This document shows, one piece after another, positions 1-5,765 of a stretch of DNA of 7,959 bases; position 1 is the stretch's first letter; the number at the start of each line of letters is the position of its first letter. Made by a program: the position numbers and the translations under genes. Below the pieces are notes generated by a model. That model did no database searches. It was given only the letters and a program-made list of their open reading frames with translations, and had not been told where the DNA came from. Source of the DNA: Schaalia odontolytica (GTDB taxonomy: Bacteria; Actinomycetota; Actinomycetes; Actinomycetales; Actinomycetaceae); NCBI GenBank assembly GCA_958415245.1, contig CATYYP010000074.1, positions 1 through 7,959 of the forward strand, written 5' to 3'.

Positions 1-132
1 CGGGCTTCGAGACGACACACCGAACAGCGACCAGGCATCACTGGTGTGGAGGGCACCGGAGGGACCGGAGGGCCTGGCAGCGGCGCCCACGGGGCCTGCG
101 GGGCCTGGCCGGGCTTCGAGACGACACACCGA
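1..132. repeat. 23-bp direct repeat, two copies 109 bp apart
   Basis: The 23 bases at 1-23 recur exactly at 110-132, beginning cgggcttcgaga and ending cacaccga. The flanks differ: acagcg follows the first copy and gcgaag the second. The first copy begins at the very first base of the window, so the repeat may be longer or more numerous to the left. The bases between the copies are G-rich and hold a 5-bp inverted repeat (ACCAG at 30-34, CTGGT at 41-45). The role is unknown: it could be part of an intergenic repeat family, or the scar of a local duplication. Confidence 0.6.
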
Positions 133-265
133 GCGAAGCTCGCGGCGCGGACGGCTCGCGGGCGGGCCGCCGCCCACGGGCGCACCAAGCAGCCCGGCCT
201 AACAAAGCACACGGAACGCCCGGAACACCAGCGGCGCCACAAGCAACACCGCCAAAACGGAAAGC
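1..265. other. Non-coding stretch with no confident gene
   Basis: No reading frame here looks like a real protein. The plus-strand frame at 46-288 is Gly/Ala/Arg/His-rich low-complexity sequence and overlaps the end of the patatin gene. The stretch lies downstream of the patatin stop codon. It contains a direct repeat (separate entry), short G-rich reiterations around 50-85 (gcaccggagg, then gaccggaggg), and a perfect 6-bp hairpin at 160-175 (GGGCGG, loop GCCG, CCGCCC). The hairpin has no T-run on either side, so it is a poor intrinsic terminator candidate. The gene to the left lies outside the window. Confidence 0.55.
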
Positions 266-1198
266 CTACAGCCCCAGGAACGCCTTGATCGCTGGCATTT
301 CGCGCACGGCCTGCACCAGGCCGGCACGGTAGGTCGCTTCCAGGCGCTCGCGCCGCGACTCAGTGTTGTTGATCCACAGGTTGTCGGGGGCAAACACGTA
401 GGCCTGGCCTCGTTCCTCGAGCTCGAAGAGGAGGCGGCGTCCCGCGTTGTAGCGGTCGGGGCGCCGGGCCACGCCCTCGAACACGGAGGGGAACTGGCGG
501 TAGGCGGTGCGCAGGAGGGCGCCGACGCTGGCGGGCATAGGGCCCTTGACGTAGTCGCGGGGGCGAGTGAGGACGACGAGGAGTTTTCGGTAGCCCTCGC
601 GCAGGGGCTGGTCGAAGGGCAGGCCGCCGTTGGGGCCGAGCGCACCATCGACATAGGTGTCGCCGTCGATCTCGACGGGAGGCATGAGGATCGGCAGCGT
701 GGAGGACGCACGGATGATGGGTCCGAGCGTGTCCAGGGTGCTCATTTCTTCCTTGGAGAACCAGCGGACCTGCCCGCGCGACGCGTTGAAGGTGGCGACG
801 CGCGTGGTCGCCGGGTTCGCCAGGAACGCATCCATGTTGAAGGGCAGGGCGCCGTCGGGGTAGCAGATCTGCTGGTAGATGTACTCGGCGTTGAAGTAGC
901 CGTGGCCCTTGCGGAAGTGCTTGAGTCCGCCGAATTCGGGGTCCTCGACGAGGTCGACGAAGGTGTCGTGGGAACGCTGCGCGTCGCGGGAGGTGAAGTT
1001 GCACAGGTGGCTGGACCCCGCGGAAACCCCGGAAATATGGGGGAAGTTGATGCCTTCGGCGATGAGTCGGCTCACGAGCGCGGCCGTGTAGGCGTTGCGC
1101 ATGCCGCCGCCTTCGAAGACGAGGGCGGTGTCGTCGATGGTGACCATCGTGGCGATGGATTCTTCGGGGGTCGGGTAGTGCTCTGGCGTTTCCTTCAC
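266..1198 (-). CDS. Patatin-like phospholipase family protein (YjjU type)
   Basis: Predicted 310-aa serine acyl hydrolase of the patatin family, which uses a Ser-Asp dyad to cleave acyl esters of lipids. Visible motifs in order are the Gly-rich oxyanion loop FEGGGMRNAY (about residues 28-37), the nucleophile elbow GVSAG with Ser59, and the DGA motif with Asp184. The C-terminal third, including PDNLWINNTESRRERLEATY (271-290), resembles the extra domain of E. coli YjjU-like proteins (assigned from memory of the family). No signal peptide or membrane segment is seen, so it is probably cytosolic. The chosen start is GTG, with TAGGGT ending 6 nt upstream; AGGG in the same place could act as a weak Shine-Dalgarno. 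The alternative Met18 (ATG at 1147) has no better site and lies just before the domain. The gene follows gtrA by 28 nt, so co-transcription is likely. Physiological substrate unknown. Confidence 0.9.
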   Translation of the reverse strand: MKETPEHYPTPEESIATMVTIDDTALVFEGGGMRNAYTAALVSRLIAEGINFPHISGVSAGSSHLCNFTSRDAQRSHDTFVDLVEDPEFGGLKHFRKGHGYFNAEYIYQQICYPDGALPFNMDAFLANPATTRVATFNASRGQVRWFSKEEMSTLDTLGPIIRASSTLPILMPPVEIDGDTYVDGALGPNGGLPFDQPLREGYRKLLVVLTRPRDYVKGPMPASVGALLRTAYRQFPSVFEGVARRPDRYNAGRRLLFELEERGQAYVFAPDNLWINNTESRRERLEATYRAGLVQAVREMPAIKAFLGL

Positions 1199-1204
1199 GT
1201 TTCG

Positions 1205-1210
1205 ACCCTA
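1205..1210 (-). promoter_or_regulatory. Possible -10 element for a leaderless patatin transcript
   Basis: On the minus strand TAGGGT (a TANNNT hexamer) is followed by exactly 6 nt and then the GTG start. If transcription begins about 7 nt after the hexamer, the mRNA would start at or beside the GTG. No convincing -35 is visible. It lies inside the 28-nt gap after gtrA, so it would be an internal promoter. The AGGG inside it could equally serve as a weak ribosome binding site. Confidence 0.35.
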
Positions 1211-1226
1211 CCGCCGTGCCTCGAAC

Positions 1227-1850
1227 CTACGCGCGCGTATGCCCGGTGAAGACCACGTAGTGGTAGAAGAAGAATCGGAACGCGGTACCCAGGGCGAAGC
1301 CGACGACGTAGACGGCGATGTTGTCGGCCAGCGCCGAGGTGTACCCCAGGATGTGGTGGGTGAACAGCAGGCAGAACTGGGAGATGCCGATACCGCAGGC
1401 ATTGGCGAAGAAGAAGAGGAAGGCCTCGCGCGTGGCGTTGTCCCGCGTGCGGCCGCGGTAGGTCCACAGGCGGTTGGCGATCCACGAGTACAGGGTCGCG
1501 GTTGCGGCGGCGATGAATTGCGCGGTGTTGGGGTGTCCGGCGAGGAAGCCGAGCGGCCCGTGCTGGAGCAGGTTGAACAGTCCGGCGTCGACGATGTAGG
1601 CGGTGGCTCCGACCATGCCGAATTGGATGAATTCGCGCACCCAGGCGAGGAGTCGCTGCGTGAGGTTCAGGGACGAGGCCGGGGCCGCTCCCCCGTCAAC
1701 CTGTCCTCGGGTCTGGGGCTGGGTAGGGGGCGCGGACGGGTCCGCGAGCGCCGCGGGTTCGAGCGTGGCAGCGGATCCGCGCGAGGGAGCTTGTTCGTCA
1801 TTCACTCGTATAGTCTCGCACGGTCGCGCCGCTGTTTCGTGGATCCTCAT
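1227..1850 (-). CDS. GtrA family four-helix membrane protein
   Basis: Predicted 207-aa inner-membrane protein of the GtrA family, small four-helix proteins linked to moving polyprenyl-phosphate-bound sugars across the membrane for surface glycan modification. Four hydrophobic segments are seen at about residues 74-96, 110-126, 143-166 and 176-198. The family-typical NRLWTYR lies after helix 2 (127-132) and an aromatic-rich FRFFFYHYVVF ends helix 4. The first 65 residues are Pro/Ala/Thr-rich and probably disordered, an extension beyond the usual 130-150 aa family length. The frame is open to an ATG at 1928, but ATG 1850 is chosen because AGAGGTGG lies 8 nt upstream. GTG at 1805 would remove part of the extension but has no ribosome binding site. 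It is divergent from the peptidase gene and upstream of the patatin gene. No glycosyltransferase partner is in view, so the sugar pathway is unknown. Confidence 0.88.
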   Translation of the reverse strand: MRIHETAARPCETIRVNDEQAPSRGSAATLEPAALADPSAPPTQPQTRGQVDGGAAPASSLNLTQRLLAWVREFIQFGMVGATAYIVDAGLFNLLQHGPLGFLAGHPNTAQFIAAATATLYSWIANRLWTYRGRTRDNATREAFLFFFANACGIGISQFCLLFTHHILGYTSALADNIAVYVVGFALGTAFRFFFYHYVVFTGHTRA

Positions 1851-1858
1851 CAGTTGGC

Positions 1859-1866
1859 CCACCTCT
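1859..1866 (-). promoter_or_regulatory. Ribosome binding site that fixes the gtrA-like start
   Basis: Reads AGAGGTGG on the minus strand, 8 nt before the ATG at 1850. It is one of the best Shine-Dalgarno matches in the window and argues against the longer frame from 1928. Because it lies within 20 nt of the divergent peptidase start, the gtrA transcript must begin at or beyond 1867, in or next to the peptidase coding sequence. Confidence 0.65.
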
Positions 1867-1871
1867 AAGAT
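1866..1871 (+). promoter_or_regulatory. Possible -10 element for a leaderless peptidase transcript
   Basis: TAAGAT is followed by 7 nt and then ATG at 1879. That spacing puts the expected transcription start at the A of the ATG. No Shine-Dalgarno precedes ATG 1879, ATG 1870 or ATG 1921, which makes a leaderless message the simplest reading. No good -35 is seen 16-18 nt upstream. The hexamer abuts the ribosome binding site of the divergent gtrA gene. Confidence 0.45.
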
Positions 1872-1878
1872 GGTCCAC

Positions 1879-4233
1879 ATGACTGACACAACCACGCGTG
1901 AGGCGGCCAATGCCTCGTCGATGAACACTCCCCCGGTTGCCCCGAAGCGTTACGGGTACCGGGTGCGCGACCAGTTTGGGCAGCATTTTGATGACCCGTG
2001 GGATTGGTTGCGTGACGGCGAAGACCCCGAGGTCAGGGCGCATTTGGAGGCAGAGAACGCGTGGGCGGACACGGTGACGGCGCCGACGCGCGAGGCGGCC
2101 GCGCGCCTCGTGGAGGAGGTCAAGGCTTCCACGGCGCTCACCGACGTGACAGTTCCGATCCGCGAGGGCGAGTTCTGGTATTTCCGGCGTTTCGCGGAGG
2201 GCCAGTCGTACGCGACGCATCATCGCGCGCCGGTGGAGCGCGACGAGGCAGGTGCCCCGATCCCGCTCGTCCCCGAACCGGGCGTGCCCACGCAGGGCGA
2301 GGAGCTCCTCGTCGATGAGAACGAGTGGGCGCACGGGCAGGAGTTTTTCCGCCTGGCGGACATGTACCCGTCCCCGGATGGGCGGCTGATCGCGTGGGCG
2401 CGGGACACGAGCGGGGATGAGCGCTACACGTGGGTCGTGCAGGAGGCGTCGGGCCGCGTCATCGACGAGGCCGTGGTGGACGCCGGGTACGGCTTCGCGT
2501 GGGCGGATGATTCCACTTCCTTTATCTACATGGGCGTGGACGACGCGTGGCGCGCGTGCGACGTGTGGCTGCACCGCGTGGGCACGCCCCGCGAGGCCGA
2601 CGAGCTGCTGCTGGTCGAGCCGGACGAGGGCTTCGAGATGGGGTTCGCGCCCTCGGGTTTCCCGGGGCACGTCGTCATTCATGCCTCGTCGGCGACGGCG
2701 GGCCGTGCGTGGCTGTGGCTGCCCGCCCACCCATCCGTGCGCCCGCTGCCACTCATGCCGGTGCGCCCGCGCACGCTGGTGTCGGCGGATTCGGCGGGGG
2801 ATCGCCTGTTCATCGTGCATACGGGGCTGACGCAGGAGGGCTCGCTCGCGCAGGCGATGCTGCCCGAAGGGGGTTCGCCCGAGGCCTTGGCGCGCCTCGG
2901 TGTCGCCTCCTCCCCCGCGTACAGTCGCCAAGCGCTGGCGGATCGCACGCCGGGCACTCCCCTGCCGGAGGACGAGCCCGCGCCCCTCACGCCGTTTGAG
3001 TCCTGGGAGCCGCTGCGCAGCCCCGGCCCCGGCGAGCGCATCACCGACGTCGAGGCTCACGCGGACTACGTGGCGCTCTCGCTTCGTTCGGGCTCTCTGA
3101 CGCAGGTTGACGTGTGGGATCGCCGCGAGCGCACGCCCGCGTGGAGGCGCGTAAAGGTGGACGCCCCGGTGCGTACGATCGCGACCGTGCCGACCCCGTG
3201 GGAGGATCCGCTGCGCGTGGAGTTCCAGTCGCAGACCGTGCCCCCGACGGTCGCCGAGGTTTCCCTGCCCGCCTCCGCCCCGGCCTCGTCCCCCGAGGAC
3301 ACAAGCAAGACCGCGGCGCTGAGCGTGCGAACCCTGCGCACCCGCGAGGCGCCCGGCTGGGACCCCGCCGAGTACGTTGAGGAGCGCGTGTGGGTGCTCG
3401 CGCGCGACGGCGCGACCCGCATCCCCGTCACCCTCATCCACCATCGCGACGCGCGTCCGGACGGCACGCACGCGGGCTGGCAGATCGGGTACGGCTCGTA
3501 CGAGGTCAGCTACGACCCCGAGTTCGAGAACCTGCGTCTGCCGATCCTCCGCCGCGTCGTCTACGCGATCGCGCACGTGCGCGGCGGCGGCGAGATGGGC
3601 CGCGCCTGGTACGAGGACGGCAAGGAGCTGGTCAAGGAGCACACCTTCACGGACTTCATCGACGTGGCCGACTGGCTGGTCGACTCCGGGTGGGTGGCGC
3701 CCGGCCGCCTCGTCGCGGAGGGCCGCAGCGCCGGAGGCCTGCTCATGGGCGCGGTCACCAACGCCGCCCCCGACCGCTTCCGCGCGATCCTGGCGGGCGT
3801 GCCCTTCGTGGATGCGCTCTCGACGATCCTGGACCCGACCCTGCCGCTCACCGTCGGCGAATGGGAGGAGTGGGGCAATCCGCTCACCTCGCGCGCCGTG
3901 TTCGACGCGATGAGCCGCTACACGCCCTACGAGAACGTGCCCGACGGCGCTCTCCTGCCCGCGATCATGGCGACGACGTCGGTCAACGACACGCGCGTCG
4001 AGTTCGTCGAGCCCACCAAGTGGGTGCAGCGCCTGCGCGAGGCCACCGGCCAGGTTCCCTCCATAGACGAGGCCGGGGGGTCTGCGCCCACGCGCGACCC
4101 GCTCGAGCGTCCGATCATCCTGCGCACCGAGATGGTCGCCGGGCACGCCGGCCCCTCCGGGCGCGAGGGCCGGTGGGCGGCGCGCTGCGAGGAGTTCGCC
4201 TTCGCGCTGGGCCAGGTGGGCGTCACGGTGTAA
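1879..4233 (+). CDS. ptrB: S9A-family serine peptidase, oligopeptidase B type
   Basis: Predicted 784-aa prolyl-oligopeptidase-family enzyme, a cytosolic peptidase that cuts short peptides. An N-terminal beta-propeller gates a C-terminal alpha/beta-hydrolase domain. N-terminal family signatures are DDPWDWLRD (38-46), FWYFRRFAEGQSY (99-111), a VDENEWAHGQEFF-like segment (145-157) and DTSGDERYTW (176-185). The catalytic domain shows YGSYE (538-542), HVRGGGEMGRAWYEDGK (566-582), nucleophile Ser617 in GRSAGG, Asp704 in SVNDTRV and His756 in GHAGPSGR. GEWEEWGNP (660-668) keeps Glu661 and Glu663, matching the acidic pair that gives E. coli oligopeptidase B its preference for Arg/Lys at P1; basic specificity is inferred from this. 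At 784 aa it is longer than the usual 680-720 aa, with Pro/Ser/Ala-rich insertions near 355-385 and 462-480. No signal peptide. ATG 1879 is preferred on promoter spacing; ATG 1870 adds three residues and the frame stays open to 1603 without support. The symbol is by family resemblance only. Confidence 0.93.
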   Translation: MTDTTTREAANASSMNTPPVAPKRYGYRVRDQFGQHFDDPWDWLRDGEDPEVRAHLEAENAWADTVTAPTREAAARLVEEVKASTALTDVTVPIREGEFWYFRRFAEGQSYATHHRAPVERDEAGAPIPLVPEPGVPTQGEELLVDENEWAHGQEFFRLADMYPSPDGRLIAWARDTSGDERYTWVVQEASGRVIDEAVVDAGYGFAWADDSTSFIYMGVDDAWRACDVWLHRVGTPREADELLLVEPDEGFEMGFAPSGFPGHVVIHASSATAGRAWLWLPAHPSVRPLPLMPVRPRTLVSADSAGDRLFIVHTGLTQEGSLAQAMLPEGGSPEALARLGVASSPAYSRQALADRTPGTPLPEDEPAPLTPFESWEPLRSPGPGERITDVEAHADYVALSLRSGSLTQVDVWDRRERTPAWRRVKVDAPVRTIATVPTPWEDPLRVEFQSQTVPPTVAEVSLPASAPASSPEDTSKTAALSVRTLRTREAPGWDPAEYVEERVWVLARDGATRIPVTLIHHRDARPDGTHAGWQIGYGSYEVSYDPEFENLRLPILRRVVYAIAHVRGGGEMGRAWYEDGKELVKEHTFTDFIDVADWLVDSGWVAPGRLVAEGRSAGGLLMGAVTNAAPDRFRAILAGVPFVDALSTILDPTLPLTVGEWEEWGNPLTSRAVFDAMSRYTPYENVPDGALLPAIMATTSVNDTRVEFVEPTKWVQRLREATGQVPSIDEAGGSAPTRDPLERPIILRTEMVAGHAGPSGREGRWAARCEEFAFALGQVGVTV

Positions 4234-4239
4234 CAGGTG

Positions 4240-4267
4240 GGGGCGGTCTTCGTTGGAAGACCGCCCC
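4240..4267. terminator. Bidirectional intrinsic-terminator-like hairpin
   Basis: A perfect 12-bp stem: GGGGCGGTCTTC at 4240-4251, loop GTTG, then GAAGACCGCCCC at 4256-4267. It begins 7 nt after the peptidase stop codon and lies 38 nt beyond the stop of the convergent minus-strand gene. The T-tract is weak (tctcgcgtt on the plus strand) and absent on the minus strand. GC-rich actinobacteria often use such T-poor hairpins, so a shared terminator between convergent genes is the likely role. Confidence 0.75.
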
Positions 4268-4304
4268 TCTCGCGTTGCGTCACTGTGCCGCGCGGGTGCA
4301 CGCG

Positions 4305-5615
4305 TTACTGCGCGCCGCCATCCCATCCCGGGCGCAGGGCGAAGGACTGAATATCCAAGGCACCCGAGATATAGCCTTCGTTGAGGTAATAAGCCAGGTC
4401 ACGGGTCGTGAAGATGTCACGCCACTCGCCGCCTTCCCAGGGCCTGTACGAGAGGGTCACGACGCGGTCAGCGCGGCGGTCCTTGAGCGCGTAGACACCG
4501 GTCTCGGTCACCTGGAAGGTCGCCAAGTATCCGTCCGGCCCATACGTCGACCTCTCCAGAGAGAACAGGTGACGCCCCCTGCCGCTCGTCGTATCGACGG
4601 CGAAGGCATCCCCACCACTCGACACGAACCTGTACTCGGTGCCCACACGAATCGCTTTACTACCGGAAACACCCAGGTCTTCACCCAGCTCGATAGCGTT
4701 CCCATCCTCATCGACCACGGGAATAATCGTGCGCTGCCCCGACGACAGGTCCCACCGCTGGAGAACAAACCATTCCCGCTCGTCATCCTTCTGCGCACTG
4801 GGCACCGTGATGACATCACCTTCGCAGTCGAACATGCGCTGTCGCGACGACAAGCCGTCGATCATCGGCGCGACCGCGAGAACTGGAGGAGTGTCACCAT
4901 CATGGTCAGTGAGCTGAACGACCACCATCAGAGCCTCCGGAACACTGCCACCCGACTGGGCAGCGTAAGCCTCGAAAGCCGCCGACCTAATACTCTCGGA
5001 ACGCTCGGTGTCAGTGATCGCCAAGATCCGCGACCCACACTGACCGACGGTCCCCCGTACCCCAGTATTTTCGACACTCGACGTGGTTCCATCGGGGTGC
5101 ACAGAGTCAACCCGATACCCCGTGTACTCCTCTTTCACGACTGCGAGCGCTCCACTGGAAAGCTCGTAGCGCTGAACGTCGTATCTGCCCCAGAATTTGT
5201 CTTTAATGACGCTCGTTCCCGCATCCGTCGTCACGTAGTCCCAGCTCGGCGAACCGTAGAAGACGCCACGCTCACTCCACAGCACGTCTCCGCCGTCTAT
5301 CTCGTCGACGGATGCCACCTGGCCTCGCCCCTGCGCGTCGAGGAGCACAATCCAGCCGTCGTAGTACGGTTTATCCTCAGCCACCGTCGTCCAGCCGCGC
5401 CCGAGCCTCAGCGCGATCACCGCATCGTTCGTCGCGAGGAAACCGACCGGCTTTCGGGTTAATTTCCCGTGAAAAACGCAGCTCCACGCCAGCGCGGCAA
5501 CCGAGAGCACGACGACGAGAAGCACCCATCGGCGGGCGTGCCTCGACTTCTTCGAACGACCGTTCTCTTGTTCGTCAGCAGCCGTCTCACAAAGCTCGTC
5601 GAGGCGTTCCCCCAT
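4305..5615 (-). CDS. Membrane-anchored protein of unknown function, paralogue A
   Basis: 436 aa, family not recognised. Visible layout: a hydrophilic acidic N-terminus (1-20), a basic stretch SKKSRHARRW (21-30), one hydrophobic segment (about 31-45) ending in LAWSC with Cys46, then a domain of about 390 residues. The positive-inside rule places that domain outside the membrane. LAWSC resembles a lipobox but Trp just before Ser-Cys is atypical, so it is either a signal anchor or an unusual lipoprotein. The domain has recurring strand-turn pieces such as VQRYELSSG (148-155), LQRWDLSSG (285-293) and FAVDTTSGRGR (338-348), which hints at a beta-propeller. Cys193 and Cys264 could form a disulfide. 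It is about half identical by eye to the next gene and ends in the same RPGWDGGAQ. ATG 5615 is chosen because a strong ribosome binding site precedes it and the N-terminus then aligns residue for residue with paralogue B. GTG 5660 would add 15 residues. Confidence 0.85.
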   Translation of the reverse strand: MGERLDELCETAADEQENGRSKKSRHARRWVLLVVVLSVAALAWSCVFHGKLTRKPVGFLATNDAVIALRLGRGWTTVAEDKPYYDGWIVLLDAQGRGQVASVDEIDGGDVLWSERGVFYGSPSWDYVTTDAGTSVIKDKFWGRYDVQRYELSSGALAVVKEEYTGYRVDSVHPDGTTSSVENTGVRGTVGQCGSRILAITDTERSESIRSAAFEAYAAQSGGSVPEALMVVVQLTDHDGDTPPVLAVAPMIDGLSSRQRMFDCEGDVITVPSAQKDDEREWFVLQRWDLSSGQRTIIPVVDEDGNAIELGEDLGVSGSKAIRVGTEYRFVSSGGDAFAVDTTSGRGRHLFSLERSTYGPDGYLATFQVTETGVYALKDRRADRVVTLSYRPWEGGEWRDIFTTRDLAYYLNEGYISGALDIQSFALRPGWDGGAQ

Positions 5616-5621
5616 GCGTAT

Positions 5622-5634
5622 CTTCCCTCTCCTC
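5622..5634 (-). promoter_or_regulatory. Strong ribosome binding site for paralogue A
   Basis: Reads GAGGAGAGGGAAG on the minus strand, ending 6 nt before ATG 5615; the AGAGGG core sits about 9 nt from the start. It favours ATG 5615 over the in-frame GTG at 5660. Confidence 0.65.
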
Positions 5635-5665
5635 GCGGCAGCGGGCGCTTCCACGCCCACCCCCT

Positions 5666-5705
5666 GAGTCTAGGGCACGAGCCGAGGCGGCCCCGGCCTC
5701 GTCCC
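5666..5705 (-). promoter_or_regulatory. Promoter/operator block of paralogue A (copy 1 of a 40-bp element)
   Basis: These 40 bp match 7175-7214 at 39 positions; the only difference is C at 5688 against T at 7197. On the minus strand the block ends with TAGACT (5672 to 5667), a -10-like hexamer. Transcription would begin near 5660, giving either a leader of about 45 nt with the ribosome binding site, or a leaderless start at GTG 5660. At 5683-5701 lies an inverted repeat, CGAGGC - 7 nt - GCCTCG, about 10 nt upstream of the hexamer and so over the expected -35 region. That position suits a regulator binding site. No TTGACA-like -35 is seen. Confidence 0.5.
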
Positions 5706-5765
5706 ATCGACTCAACAGACGGAGCCACATCCCAAGAGGCGCGCGGCCCACAACGACAGACGACG

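Noticed and set aside
160..175. GGGCGG-GCCG-CCGCCC hairpin as terminator of the patatin gene
   Set aside because: Only 6 bp, no T-run on either side, and about 90 nt beyond the stop; such short GC palindromes are expected by chance in DNA this GC-rich.
199..711. Minus-strand frame in the patatin 3' half, with a hydrophobic tail past the patatin stop
   Set aside because: The tail (about 20 residues, like VLAVLLVAPLVF) looks membrane-like, but most of the frame is a shadow of the patatin gene and there is no start signal for a separate small protein.
1201..1226. TTCGA...TCGAA inverted repeat between gtrA-like and patatin genes
   Set aside because: Only 5 bp per arm with a 15-nt gap; too weak to claim as an operator or terminator.
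3493..3507. YGSYE in the peptidase where E. coli oligopeptidase B has YGSYG
   Set aside because: Looked at as a possible oxyanion-region defect, but as I recall actinobacterial homologues often carry Glu here, and all three catalytic residues are intact.
1798..4326. Long minus-strand open frame (842 codons) opposite the peptidase gene
   Set aside because: Arg/His/Gly-rich composition without recognisable motifs. It mirrors a well-supported GC-rich gene, where antisense frames stay open by codon bias.
3390..5462. Plus-strand open frame of 690 codons spanning the peptidase 3' end and paralogue A
   Set aside because: It runs out of frame through the peptidase catalytic domain, through the hairpin and antisense to paralogue A; the product is Arg/Ala-rich and has no family features.
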